DNA from: Roseibacillus sp.
Lineage (GTDB): Bacteria; Verrucomicrobiota; Verrucomicrobiia; Verrucomicrobiales; Akkermansiaceae
Length of the DNA: 64,000 nt
Reading direction: 5' to 3'
NCBI GenBank assembly: GCA_002686085.1
Contig: NZAC01000049.1
Span: forward strand, 62,001-126,000
Part shown: piece after piece, positions 26,375 through 34,559 of the stretch
How the letters are laid out: each line of letters opens with the position of its first letter
Position numbering within the stretch: position 1 is the stretch's first letter
Notes under the pieces: generated by a model
What the model was told of the DNA's origin: nothing
Database searches by the model: none
What the model saw: only the letters and a program-made list of their open reading frames with translations
Program-made: the position numbers and the translations under genes

Positions 26375-27478
26375 GTGATGGAGGCTGCGCTTTGGATTGT
26401 CACCGGGTTGAGCTTTCTCTCGTGGGTGGTCTCATGGAGTCTTTTCATCCGGTTTCGGCGGGTTCCGGCCGTTCCGGGAGGGGTCCACACAATCCCGCGA
26501 ATATCCATTGTGATTCCAGCTCGTAACGAAGAGGCGAACATCAAGGTTCTCCTGAAGTCTCTACAGGAGAGCAGAGTCCACGAAATAATCGTGGTAGACG
26601 ATCAATCAGAAGACCGGACAGAAGCGGTCGCTCGGGAGCTCGGGGCCCGGGTCCTATCTGGCGAAATTCCTCCATCTGGCTGGTTAGGCAAGCCCTGGGC
26701 CTGCCAGCAGGGTGCCGAGGCAGCTACCGGGGACTGGCTCCTTTTTGTTGATGCCGATACGAGATTTGTGAAAGGTGGTTTCGAGCGGATCATGGGATTA
26801 GCAGAAGGAGATTCCAAGGTCCATTCGGTCTGTCCCTACCATGAGATTCGGTCGCTCTATGAGCAATTGTCAGCTTTCTTCAACGTTACAATGATTCTCG
26901 GGATGAATGCGTTTACGGCGAAGGGTGCATCTGCCCGGGATATCGGCTTGTTCGGACAAGTCATGCTGGTTTCAAGGAAGGACTATGATCTCGTTGGTGG
27001 GCACTCTCAGGTCAAGGGTGATATATTAGAGAACTTTCAACTCTCACGGTGTTTCGCTTCTGCCGGTGTAGAGCGCTCCTGTTGGCTCGGTAAAGATACC
27101 ATTTCCATGAGGATGTTTCCCGGGGGAGTCCGCGATCTGATAGCGGGATGGAGTAAAGGAACGGTCTCCGGGGCGGTCAATACTCCCAAGGGGGCCCTTC
27201 TGGGGATTTCCGTATGGATGTCCGGTCTTTTCATGTCCGCCATACCCCTGTGTTTCGGGATTTTGTCCTCTCCAACTCTCTTGGTTGTGATGGGGTCTCT
27301 GTATGTTCTTTGGGCTCTTCAGTGTGTGTATTTGTTCAGGGCTTCCGGGAGGTATTCCATTCTGGCAGCCTTAGTATTTCCTGTGGGTCTCTTATTCTAT
27401 CAGGTCGTGTTCTTTCAAGCTGTCAGAAGGAAGAAACAAGGAGGAACAGTTCAGTGGAAGGGGCGTGATGTTTCTTGA
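26375..27478 (+). CDS. crtQ: CrtQ-like carotenoid-acid glycosyltransferase (GT2)
   Basis: A 367-residue membrane-bound family 2 glycosyltransferase. One N-terminal TM helix (about 5-27) precedes RISIVIPARNEEANI, IIVVDDQSEDRT, the DXD motif LLFVDADTRF, and a region with GGHSQVKGDILENFQLSR. Two or three C-terminal TM helices follow, and the end VQWKGRDVS resembles the VEWKGR ending of staphylococcal CrtQ. CrtQ transfers glucose to the carboxyl group of diaponeurosporenoate. The neighbours (CrtI-family enzymes, CrtO-like acyltransferase, divergent aldehyde dehydrogenase) support the assignment. The sugar actually used is unknown. Its end overlaps the next gene by 11 bp, indicating coupled translation. 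Confidence 0.85.
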   Translation: MMEAALWIVTGLSFLSWVVSWSLFIRFRRVPAVPGGVHTIPRISIVIPARNEEANIKVLLKSLQESRVHEIIVVDDQSEDRTEAVARELGARVLSGEIPPSGWLGKPWACQQGAEAATGDWLLFVDADTRFVKGGFERIMGLAEGDSKVHSVCPYHEIRSLYEQLSAFFNVTMILGMNAFTAKGASARDIGLFGQVMLVSRKDYDLVGGHSQVKGDILENFQLSRCFASAGVERSCWLGKDTISMRMFPGGVRDLIAGWSKGTVSGAVNTPKGALLGISVWMSGLFMSAIPLCFGILSSPTLLVVMGSLYVLWALQCVYLFRASGRYSILAALVFPVGLLFYQVVFFQAVRRKKQGGTVQWKGRDVS

Positions 27479-27971
27479 GGTTCCAAATGTCATGATTGTG
27501 GTTCTCAATCTGACCGTGATACCGATATGTCATGTAGTGCCCTCATGGCTTCTTACGCGTAAGGAGGGTAGCATGTTCCGCCCGGAATCGTGTTTGTTCC
27601 GTGAGAGGAAATGGGAAATGGGAGGGCGAATCTACGAGCGTTGTCTTGCGATACGCCTCTGGAAGGACCTTTTGCCTGACGGCGCTCCTTGGCTTGGCGG
27701 ATTTGCGAAAAAATCTCTCGTAGGTCGTGACTTGGAATATATCTGCCGGTTCCGAATGGAAACTTGTCGTGGTGAATTAGCTCACCACATCCAGATTCCC
27801 TGTGTGCTCATAGCACTCCTTTGGAATCCGTGGCCGCTGGCGGCAATCGTTATTACGGCATACGCCTTTATCTCAAATGTTCCATGTATCGTGGTTCAGC
27901 GGCATACACGGCACCGGTTGTCCCGCCTTATATCTAATCTCCAGGGTGACCTCAATCAGGGCGGGGCATGA
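27468..27971 (+). CDS. crtO: CrtO-like glycosyl-carotenoid acyltransferase
   Basis: A 167-residue membrane protein. It begins with a hydrophobic helix (about 9-27, NVMIVVLNLTVIPICH), then the conserved soluble part RERKWEMGGRIYERCLAIRLWKDLLPD and FAKKSLVGRDLEY, and ends with one or two hydrophobic helices and NVPCIVVQRHTRHRL. Length and the RIYERCLAIRLWKDLLPD segment fit the glycosyl-4,4'-diaponeurosporenoate acyltransferase family, which esterifies the sugar with a fatty acid in staphyloxanthin. The start could be GTG 27465 or ATG 27468. It overlaps crtQ by 11 bp and the exporter gene by 4 bp (ATGA), a tightly packed operon. Confidence 0.8.
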   Translation: MFLEVPNVMIVVLNLTVIPICHVVPSWLLTRKEGSMFRPESCLFRERKWEMGGRIYERCLAIRLWKDLLPDGAPWLGGFAKKSLVGRDLEYICRFRMETCRGELAHHIQIPCVLIALLWNPWPLAAIVITAYAFISNVPCIVVQRHTRHRLSRLISNLQGDLNQGGA

Positions 27972-30385
27972 GAAGAGTTCTACCTGCAGCGATCGTTATT
28001 CTTATTTCGGTCATGGCGGTTCTTGCGATCGTGCGTGTTCGCTTCTCATCGGATGTTTTTGAATTGCTTCCTCAGGACCTTCCAGAAGCACGAGGCTTGG
28101 AGCAGATCAATAGGTATTTCAGTCGAGATGCTCAGTTGATCATCACTTTAGATGGGCAGTCCGCTAGATCTGTGAGTGAAGCAACGGCCTCTTTGGCGAG
28201 CGCTCTCAGTCAGCAGAAGGTCTTCATTGCGGATGTGTTCCGGGAGGTTGATATGGAAAGAATCGTTGCGGAGGGCGGACCACTTGTCGCCTGGGCTTGG
28301 TTCAACGGATCTCCTGAGCGCCTGGCTCTTCTGAAGCGCCGGCTGGCCCACCCCCAATCAAAGGAAACCCTCGAGAAGTCGCTGGAAGAGATCAATGACG
28401 CCTTTGATACGGAGAGCGCTCTAGTAAGAAGTTACGACCCACTCCAGCTTTCGCAGTTCGGATCCAATCCTGAAGGTGAAGGTGGCCCCTCTCTTGATCC
28501 GATGAGGTCATCATCCGGCAAGTTCGAAATTCTTTACGTGGAGGGGAGCGGGGTTGATTTTTCGGATTACAGGGAGGTAAGAGGCTGGTTGGACAAAGTT
28601 CAGGGTTTGGTAAGCCAGTGGCTCAAGGAGTGGAATGGAACAGGAGCGGAGGATATGGAGGTGGAGGTTGGATATACCGGAACGCCGGCTTTCATGTCAG
28701 AGGTTGGAGCTGGGATGGAGCGAGACATGACCATTTCAGTTCTTCTGACCCTCGTCTTGATCTCTGCCCTGTTCTTCCTAGTCCATCGGCAGGTGACTCC
28801 TCTCATCTGGCTGTTAGCAGCGATGATGGGCATTCTCGCTATCACCCTTACTATTGCTGAGATGGCACTTGGGGAGCTGAGTGTGATCAGTGTAGGTTTT
28901 GCTGCGATTCTGATGGGGTTGTCGGTAGACTATGCCATCGTTCTTTATCGGGAGGCTCTTGGTAATCCGGGGTCTCCCAGAACGCTTCGAAGGGCGGTGG
29001 GTCCGGGGATAGCTTGGGCAGCCGTGACAACTGCGGCGGTCTTTCTCAGCCTGAACTTAAGTTCCCTTCCGGGGCTGGCCGAGCTCGGCAATCTTGTTGC
29101 CTTGGGAATACTGGTTGGGGCCTTGGTGATGTTGTTTGGGTTTGCTCCAGTCGCAGTGCGATTTGCAGGGAAACGGTCTCGTGGTAGTGCTCGCGACTGG
29201 GTTCCTTCCTCGATGAGGAAGGGGGCGGCAGGAGTTGTCGCTGTGCTCGTCCCGCTCGCTGCGATCTGGTCGGCCCTTATGATTGAGAAGCCAGTCATTG
29301 AGGCGGAATTCCATCCATTCAGAATGAAGGAGAGCCCAGCCCTGATCGCATGGAATGAAATGCGTGAAAAATTGCATGGTGAGAGCCAGACTACCCCGGC
29401 GGTGATTACTGCCGCAAATTTTGGAGAGCTGCACACCCAGCTCCAAGCCTTTAAGCAGAGGTCTTCAAGGGCGCAGGAGGCAGGGTTGATTGAGAGTGTT
29501 ATTCTCCCGGATTCCTGGGTGCCGCACCCTGAATATCAACGCAGGAATGCCAAGCTCCTAAGAGCGTTGATCAAGGAAGGGCCACGTCTTCTCTCAGAGA
29601 TTGATGAGGCAGGATTCACGAAGGAAGGGATGGATCTGACGCGTGAGGTGATTAATTCGTGGACACACTACCTCGACCAGCATGATGGCAAGCAGCCAGT
29701 CCGTCCGTCTGGGAGTTTGGCGAAATGGACTGTCGACCAGATCGTAACGGAAAGTGAAGATATGGTTGCAGCTGTGGTGGCCTTGACACCGGTGAATCCG
29801 AGTGAAAGGGAGTGGGTTACTGCGATCTGTGATGACCATTCCAATGTCGCAAGCTTGCCCTCGCTCGGGACGGCCTTGAACGAGCGGATCGGTGATGATT
29901 TGTGGAAGATATTCGTGCCAATGCTCGTGCTTTTAACGGCTGTACTGGCTCTGGTCTATCGCTCATGGAAGGATCTGTTCCTGACCCTTCTGGCCCTTTG
30001 CTTTGGTGGGTCTGTGATCGTTATTCTCACGGTCTGGACTCCGTTGTCGTGGAACTCATTTAATGTCTGTGGAATTCCACTTTTGTTCGGTATCGGCCTC
30101 GATTTCAGTATCCATATGCTTTTTGCGTTGAGGCGGAGCGGAGGTGACATTGGAGCAGTACGAAAGAGAATGGGAAAAGCAGTGGCCTTTTGTGGGCTCT
30201 CTTCTGCAGTTGGATTTGGGTCACTGGCAACGGCTTCGGCGGATGGTCTCTCCAGCCTTGGAGTAGTCTGTGCGATAGGAATTCTTGCTAATACTTTTGT
30301 TGCAGTGATTCTCCTGCCTTCTTGGTATTGCCTCGCACATCCGGTTTCGAATTCTGCGGCTGACAGCGTGGATCAAGTTGATTAG
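27968..30385 (+). CDS. MMPL/RND-family exporter
   Basis: An 805-residue polytopic transporter with the two-repeat RND architecture. Each half has one TM helix (N-terminus about 5-25; second half near 410-430), a large periplasmic domain (FSSDVFELLPQDLPEARGLEQ in the first), and five more TM helices. Conserved TM4-like motifs GLSVDYAIVLYREAL and FGIGLDFSIHMLFALRRSGG carry the acidic proton-relay residues. MMPL proteins move lipids and polyenes across the inner membrane. Placed between carotenoid-modifying genes and a LolA-like carrier, it probably moves the finished glycolipid-like carotenoid outward; the same MMPL plus LolA pair occurs in aryl polyene clusters. The cargo assignment is inference. 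Confidence 0.85.
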   Translation: MRRVLPAAIVILISVMAVLAIVRVRFSSDVFELLPQDLPEARGLEQINRYFSRDAQLIITLDGQSARSVSEATASLASALSQQKVFIADVFREVDMERIVAEGGPLVAWAWFNGSPERLALLKRRLAHPQSKETLEKSLEEINDAFDTESALVRSYDPLQLSQFGSNPEGEGGPSLDPMRSSSGKFEILYVEGSGVDFSDYREVRGWLDKVQGLVSQWLKEWNGTGAEDMEVEVGYTGTPAFMSEVGAGMERDMTISVLLTLVLISALFFLVHRQVTPLIWLLAAMMGILAITLTIAEMALGELSVISVGFAAILMGLSVDYAIVLYREALGNPGSPRTLRRAVGPGIAWAAVTTAAVFLSLNLSSLPGLAELGNLVALGILVGALVMLFGFAPVAVRFAGKRSRGSARDWVPSSMRKGAAGVVAVLVPLAAIWSALMIEKPVIEAEFHPFRMKESPALIAWNEMREKLHGESQTTPAVITAANFGELHTQLQAFKQRSSRAQEAGLIESVILPDSWVPHPEYQRRNAKLLRALIKEGPRLLSEIDEAGFTKEGMDLTREVINSWTHYLDQHDGKQPVRPSGSLAKWTVDQIVTESEDMVAAVVALTPVNPSEREWVTAICDDHSNVASLPSLGTALNERIGDDLWKIFVPMLVLLTAVLALVYRSWKDLFLTLLALCFGGSVIVILTVWTPLSWNSFNVCGIPLLFGIGLDFSIHMLFALRRSGGDIGAVRKRMGKAVAFCGLSSAVGFGSLATASADGLSSLGVVCAIGILANTFVAVILLPSWYCLAHPVSNSAADSVDQVD

Positions 30386-30396
30386 CTTTCCCTGAG

Positions 30397-31062
30397 ATGC
30401 AGAGGGTTACATTTCAGTTTCTGATCCTCATATCCCTCATTTCGGGAGTTAGGCTCATGGCGGATACCAAGGGCGGAGGGGAGCAGGTGGTGCGACGTTG
30501 GCTGTCGACCAATGCCGGGGTTGATGTGCTCAAAGTCGAGTTCACCCAGATAAGGAAACTGACCAGCCTTAAATCCGTGATCCGTCAGCATGGAGTCCTG
30601 TGGATGGATCGGAGGGCAGGTGCGAGATTTCGTTGGCAGATTGGTAATCCGCCGAGAACAATTGTGACACGAGTTAAAGATGAGTTGCTGGTTATGCGGC
30701 CCCGGTCTCTGCAGTATGAGAAAAGTCCGGCGGGCGAGAGCAAAAACAGCATGGCGATTTTAGCTGGGGGCTTTCCTCGGGACTGGGAGGAATTTCAGAA
30801 AAAATACGAATTACTTGGAGTGAAAAGTCTGAATGGAACTCACCGGATCAATGTTCAGCCCAGAGGGCAGCTGGCCCATGGAGTCCGGGTTCTTACCTTC
30901 GTCACGGGGAGCGCCAAAGGGATCCTGCAATCCATAGACCTGACTCTTCGGGATGGATCCTCGCAGCAGATCGTATTTGACCGGGTGGTGACGGGCCCTC
31001 AACTGAGCGACAATCTTTTTGAGCCAGACCTGACAGGCTATCGTGCTGCGAATTTCAAGTAA
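30397..31062 (+). CDS. LolA-like periplasmic carrier
   Basis: A 221-residue exported protein with a signal peptide (about 1-21, ending RLMA). It has the LolA-type beta-sheet signature: VLKVEFTQIRKLTSLKSVIRQHGVLWMDRRAGARFRWQI, then RTIVTRVKDELLVM, and a final DGSSQQIVFDRVVTGPQLSDNLFEPDL. LolA-fold proteins carry lipoproteins or other hydrophobic cargo across the periplasm. Located 11 bp after the MMPL exporter gene and 12 bp before the second CrtI-family gene, it is likely a dedicated carrier for the carotenoid product and not the housekeeping LolA. A clear LolB partner is not visible in the window. Confidence 0.8.
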   Translation: MQRVTFQFLILISLISGVRLMADTKGGGEQVVRRWLSTNAGVDVLKVEFTQIRKLTSLKSVIRQHGVLWMDRRAGARFRWQIGNPPRTIVTRVKDELLVMRPRSLQYEKSPAGESKNSMAILAGGFPRDWEEFQKKYELLGVKSLNGTHRINVQPRGQLAHGVRVLTFVTGSAKGILQSIDLTLRDGSSQQIVFDRVVTGPQLSDNLFEPDLTGYRAANFK

Positions 31063-31074
31063 TTGAACAGTATC

Positions 31075-32619
31075 ATGGCTGATTCACTTAAGAATGGAGA
31101 CAGACATGTAGTGGTGGTTGGAGCTGGTCCCGGGGGAATCACAGCGGCAATGATCCTCGCCCACCGGGGCTACCGCGTCACAGTAGTAGAAAAGGCCGGG
31201 CAGGTCGGAGGACGTAGTGCCTGTCTGCATGCGGGCCCTTATGCCTTCGATACTGGACCGACGTTTCTTCATCAGAAATTCACCCTTGAAGAAATGTTTC
31301 AGGAGGCAGGGCGTAATCTGGATGATGAACTCGACCTGATTCAGCTAGATCCGATGACGCGCTTGAAGTGGGGGCAGACCTCGATGGAAACGACTTCAGA
31401 TCCTGTGAAAATGGCGGCAGAGATCGAGCGGGTATTTCCCGGGGAGAGCGAGGGATTTCATCGTTTCATGGCTGATCAGGAGGAGAAGTTCCGCTTGCTC
31501 GTTCCTTGTCTGACGGCTTCCTACAGTAAGTTCCGGGATCTCTTTAGGAAGTGCCTGCTTGACGCCTTGCCGTATGTTGCAACCAAGCATTCTGTGTTTT
31601 CGCTGCTGGGGGAGTATTTTTCTGATGAGCGCTTGCGACTCGCATTCACCTTTCAGTCAAAATATCTTGGGATGTCCCCATGGAAGTGTCCGGCACTCTT
31701 CAGCATACTCGCTTTTCTTGAGTATCGATTTGGGATTTATCATGTCCAGGGAGGTATCAGCAGAATTTCGGAGAAGATGGCAGAAATTGCAGAGAGGGAC
31801 GGAGCGGAGATACGTCTTGAGGCCTCCGTTAGAGAGGTCCTCAGTGAGGGGTGGGAAACCAGTGGTGTGCTTCTTGAATCGGGAGAAGTGATCAAAGCCG
31901 ACGCTGTGATTCTGAATGCGGATTATGGGTATGCGGTCACCCAGTTGTTGCGTGGGCATAATGTTCAGGAGCACAAGGTGCGCCGGAAGGGTTTTTCCTG
32001 CTCGACCTTCATGCTCTACCTTGGTCTCGATACGCTCTATAAGGCAGAGCCGCATCATCAGATTCTTTTCGCGGATGACTACCGGAAAAATGTGACTGAG
32101 ATTCAGGAGGAGCGTGCCGTTTCTGAGGATATGTCCGTTTATGTGAGAAACTCCTCCGTGACAGATCCACTGGTAGCACCTGCAGGACACTCCAACCTTT
32201 ACGTTCTGGTGCCTACAATCAATACCCGCCATGAAGTTGACTGGCCTGGTATGCAATCGGCCTACCGGGACAAGGTTTTGGACCGGATCGAGGCGCAGAC
32301 GGGCATGAAAGATCTTCGCGAACGGATTGTGGAGGAGCGCATGATCACTCCTCAGAACTGGCGCGAGGATGGCTCAATTTTCATGGGTGCGACGTTCAAT
32401 CTGAAGCATACCCTCAACCAGCTTCTCTATCTGCGGCCGCACAACCGGTATTCTAAGTTTCGCAATCTCTATCTGACCGGTGGAGGAACTCACCCTGGTA
32501 GTGGATTACCGACAATTTATGAGTCCGCTCGAATAAGTGCGAACATGATATCTGAGCAGTTCGGATCAAAATATGACCGGATTGACCTGACAATGCCTCT
32601 CTTAAGATCAGGTTCCTGA
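31075..32619 (+). CDS. CrtI-family carotenoid desaturase/oxygenase (CrtN/CrtP type), second copy
   Basis: A 514-residue flavoprotein. FAD motif [21 protein letters not shown] with [12 protein letters not shown], then [31 protein letters not shown], and a C-terminal [22 protein letters not shown] 31075 is preferred over TTG 31063. THPGSGLP is closer to typical desaturases (THPGAGIP) than the PGGGMP of the first copy, so this one may be the C30 desaturase and the first the end-group oxidase; this is only suggestive. It closes the carotenoid-type operon. No dehydrosqualene synthase or squalene-forming enzyme is in view, so the C30 backbone must come from elsewhere in the genome. Confidence 0.87.
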   Translation: MADSLKNGDRHVVVVGAGPGGITAAMILAHRGYRVTVVEKAGQVGGRSACLHAGPYAFDTGPTFLHQKFTLEEMFQEAGRNLDDELDLIQLDPMTRLKWGQTSMETTSDPVKMAAEIERVFPGESEGFHRFMADQEEKFRLLVPCLTASYSKFRDLFRKCLLDALPYVATKHSVFSLLGEYFSDERLRLAFTFQSKYLGMSPWKCPALFSILAFLEYRFGIYHVQGGISRISEKMAEIAERDGAEIRLEASVREVLSEGWETSGVLLESGEVIKADAVILNADYGYAVTQLLRGHNVQEHKVRRKGFSCSTFMLYLGLDTLYKAEPHHQILFADDYRKNVTEIQEERAVSEDMSVYVRNSSVTDPLVAPAGHSNLYVLVPTINTRHEVDWPGMQSAYRDKVLDRIEAQTGMKDLRERIVEERMITPQNWREDGSIFMGATFNLKHTLNQLLYLRPHNRYSKFRNLYLTGGGTHPGSGLPTIYESARISANMISEQFGSKYDRIDLTMPLLRSGS

Positions 32620-32704
32620 GGTAAGAAGAATTCTGTGGGTGGTGATAGCCCCATCCATGGAAGACGCTGTGAGCTCGGAAGATCTCCGATTTATTTCTGG
32701 CAGG

Positions 32705-32736
32705 CAGGGAGGGCGCTTTGTAGCGTCCGGGCCCTG
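32705..32736. other. Hairpin between carotenoid operon and xylA
   Basis: A two-part stem: CAGGG (32705-32709) pairs with CCCTG (32732-32736), and inside it GGGCGCT (32711-32717) pairs with AGCGTCC (32722-32728) with one G-U pair and a TTGT loop. It lies in the 157-bp gap before xylA. No T-run follows, so it may be a leader structure or a Rho-independent terminator of poor quality. Confidence 0.5.
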
Positions 32737-32776
32737 CTGCAAGAGCGGTGTGGAACATCGAACAACCTTGAATATC

Positions 32777-34096
32777 ATGTCAGACCACTTTCCCGACGTC
32801 TCCAAGATTGAATTTGAAGGTCCGGGCTCGGACAACCCGCTCGCTTTCCGGCACTACAACCCGGACGAACTCGTTGCCGGTAAGAGCATGAAGGATCACC
32901 TGCGCTTCGGTGCTGCTTACTGGCATTGTATGCGCAATCCCCTGGGAGATCCGTTTGGAGCGGGTACGGCTCACATGCCATGGGATGATGGGAGTGAGTC
33001 CCTCGACAATGCGCTCGCGAGGGTGCCGGTCTTTTTTGAGTTTCTGGAGAAGAGTCAGATTGATTTCTACTGCTTTCACGATCGGGATGTTTCTCCAGAA
33101 GGTTCCAATTGGTCCGAGACGCATTCAAATCTTGAGCGGGTCACTGAAGAATTGAAGCGGGCCCAAGACAGCAGTGGGAAGAAACTGCTCTGGGGAACTG
33201 CCTGTCTTTTTGCGCATCCGCGTTATGCTCAGGGAGCGGCTACCTCGCCTAGTGCCGATGTGTTTTCCTATGCCGCAAGCCAAGTAAAGCACGCGCTTGA
33301 GGCGACCCACGCTCTGGGCGGTGAAGGATACGTATTCTGGGGAGGCAGAGAGGGTTACGCTTCTTTGATCAATACGGACATGAAGCGCGAACTCGACCAC
33401 CTCGCCCGGCTGCTGCACATGGCAGTAGACCATGCCAAGAAGATCGGATTTACCGGACAGTTCTACATTGAGCCGAAACCCCGCGAGCCCTCCACTCATC
33501 AATATGACTCTGATGCGGCGGCCTGTCTTAACTTTCTCAGGGAGTATGACCTGATCGATCACCTTAAGCTCAACATTGAGACCAATCACGCGGAGCTGGC
33601 TGGACACACGATGGAGCATGAACTGGACGTTGCTTCTGCTGCAGGAGCCCTCGGGTCAATCGATGCAAATCGTGGGGATCAGCTGATCGGGTGGGATACA
33701 GATCAGTTCCCGACGAATATTTACCAGTGTGCAAATATCATGCTCAGGGTTCTGAAAATGAACGATGGTGCGGGCTTCACAACTGGGGGCCTGAACTTTG
33801 ATGCCAAGAGGCGGAGAGAGTCGCATCTCCCGGACGATCTTTTCCACGCTCATGTGGGAGGGATGGATGCTTTTGCCCGGGGACTAAAGATTGCCGGCAG
33901 GATCATAGCGGATGGCCGGTTCGATGAGTTTGTCCGGGCTCGTTATCAATCTTTCGATTCAGGAGTAGGGGCAGAGATTGAGGCGGGGCAAACCAGCCTT
34001 GAGTCGTTGGACGCCTACGCACTGGGCATAGAAGCGCCGGTCCTCGAGAGTGGCCGCCAGGAAATGCTTGAAAACCTTCTTAACGATTACCTTTAG
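32777..34096 (+). CDS. xylA: Xylose isomerase
   Basis: A 439-residue TIM-barrel isomerase converting D-xylose to D-xylulose. Seen: [19 protein letters not shown], the catalytic His in [26 protein letters not shown], the metal ligands in [55 protein letters not shown] and [12 protein letters not shown]. All are diagnostic for the class II type. ATG 32777 is chosen because it begins the fold ([15 protein letters not shown]); the frame is open further upstream but with no family similarity. The xylulokinase gene follows after a 463-bp region with a tandem structured repeat, so the two may not be simply cotranscribed. Confidence 0.95.
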   Translation: MSDHFPDVSKIEFEGPGSDNPLAFRHYNPDELVAGKSMKDHLRFGAAYWHCMRNPLGDPFGAGTAHMPWDDGSESLDNALARVPVFFEFLEKSQIDFYCFHDRDVSPEGSNWSETHSNLERVTEELKRAQDSSGKKLLWGTACLFAHPRYAQGAATSPSADVFSYAASQVKHALEATHALGGEGYVFWGGREGYASLINTDMKRELDHLARLLHMAVDHAKKIGFTGQFYIEPKPREPSTHQYDSDAAACLNFLREYDLIDHLKLNIETNHAELAGHTMEHELDVASAAGALGSIDANRGDQLIGWDTDQFPTNIYQCANIMLRVLKMNDGAGFTTGGLNFDAKRRRESHLPDDLFHAHVGGMDAFARGLKIAGRIIADGRFDEFVRARYQSFDSGVGAEIEAGQTSLESLDAYALGIEAPVLESGRQEMLENLLNDYL

Positions 34097-34132
34097 GTCT
34101 TCCGGGGTTTTGGAGGCTTCGGTCAGCATCTT

Positions 34133-34300
34133 GAGTGGCGCGGATGACCGGTCCGGAACCCAAGATCACCGGCCGACCTTCCGCGCCACTACTAGCTACA
34201 CGGCAGAGTGCTGGAGCATGAGGCATGCCAATTGTTCGCCTGATTGGCTTCGGTGCCGGTCGCAGAGAAGGCGGCTTGGAAGGTTTCTTCGAAAAGCCAA
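34133..34300. repeat. Structured intergenic repeat, copy A
   Basis: This lies in the 463-bp gene-free stretch between xylA and xylB. Copy A starts with GAGTGGCGCGGATGACC; GTGGCGCGG (34135-34143) pairs perfectly with CCGCGCCAC (34181-34189). Then come ACTACTAGCTACACGG (34188-34203), a hairpin GCCAAT (34227-34232) with ATTGGC (34243-34248), and TTTCTTCGAAAAGCCAA (34284-34300). Copy B begins exactly 180 bp downstream. Conserved blocks separated by diverged loops suggest a structured RNA or palindromic repeat family. No convincing coding frame is present. Confidence 0.8.
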
Positions 34301-34312
34301 CCCGTGAGTGCC

Positions 34313-34473
34313 GAGTGGCGCGGATGACCCTCGCAAGAAAAACCCAAAAATCCAGGGAGGCCACCGCGCCACTACTAGACACACGGAGATTTGTTTAAAG
34401 CATCTGCCGTGCCAACCTGCCTCAGATTGGGGTATCCGAGTGTCTGATTCGGGCGATTTCTACGAAAAGCCAA
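34313..34473. repeat. Structured intergenic repeat, copy B
   Basis: The second tandem copy has the same opening GAGTGGCGCGGATGACC, arms GTGGCGCGG (34315-34323) and CCGCGCCAC (34364-34372), then ACTACTAGACACACGG (34371-34386), a CCAA/TTGG stem, and TTTCTACGAAAAGCCAA (34457-34473). The loop of the first hairpin is unrelated to that of copy A but keeps an inner CCCT/AGGG pairing. From 34474 to the xylB start at 34560 I see nothing further. Confidence 0.8.
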
Positions 34474-34559
34474 GATTGAAGGGTGTCGGTTTGGGTAAAA
34501 TCTCGCAGTGTAAGGCTGTCCTGCTATGAAAGTCTTCGTTCCTATCACCGCGTAAAATC

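Noticed and set aside
32639-32776. A longer N-terminus for xylose isomerase
   Set aside because: The extension is not family-like and would include the hairpin at 32705-32736; ATG 32777 begins the conserved fold.
34133-34473. The tandem repeat as integron attC sites or a CRISPR array
   Set aside because: No RYYYAAC/GTTRRRY core sites, no integrase, only two units with diverged rather than regularly sized unique spacers.
34308-34529. A 73-codon frame in the xylA-xylB gap
   Set aside because: It runs through the second structured repeat; the conserved blocks do not follow codon periodicity.
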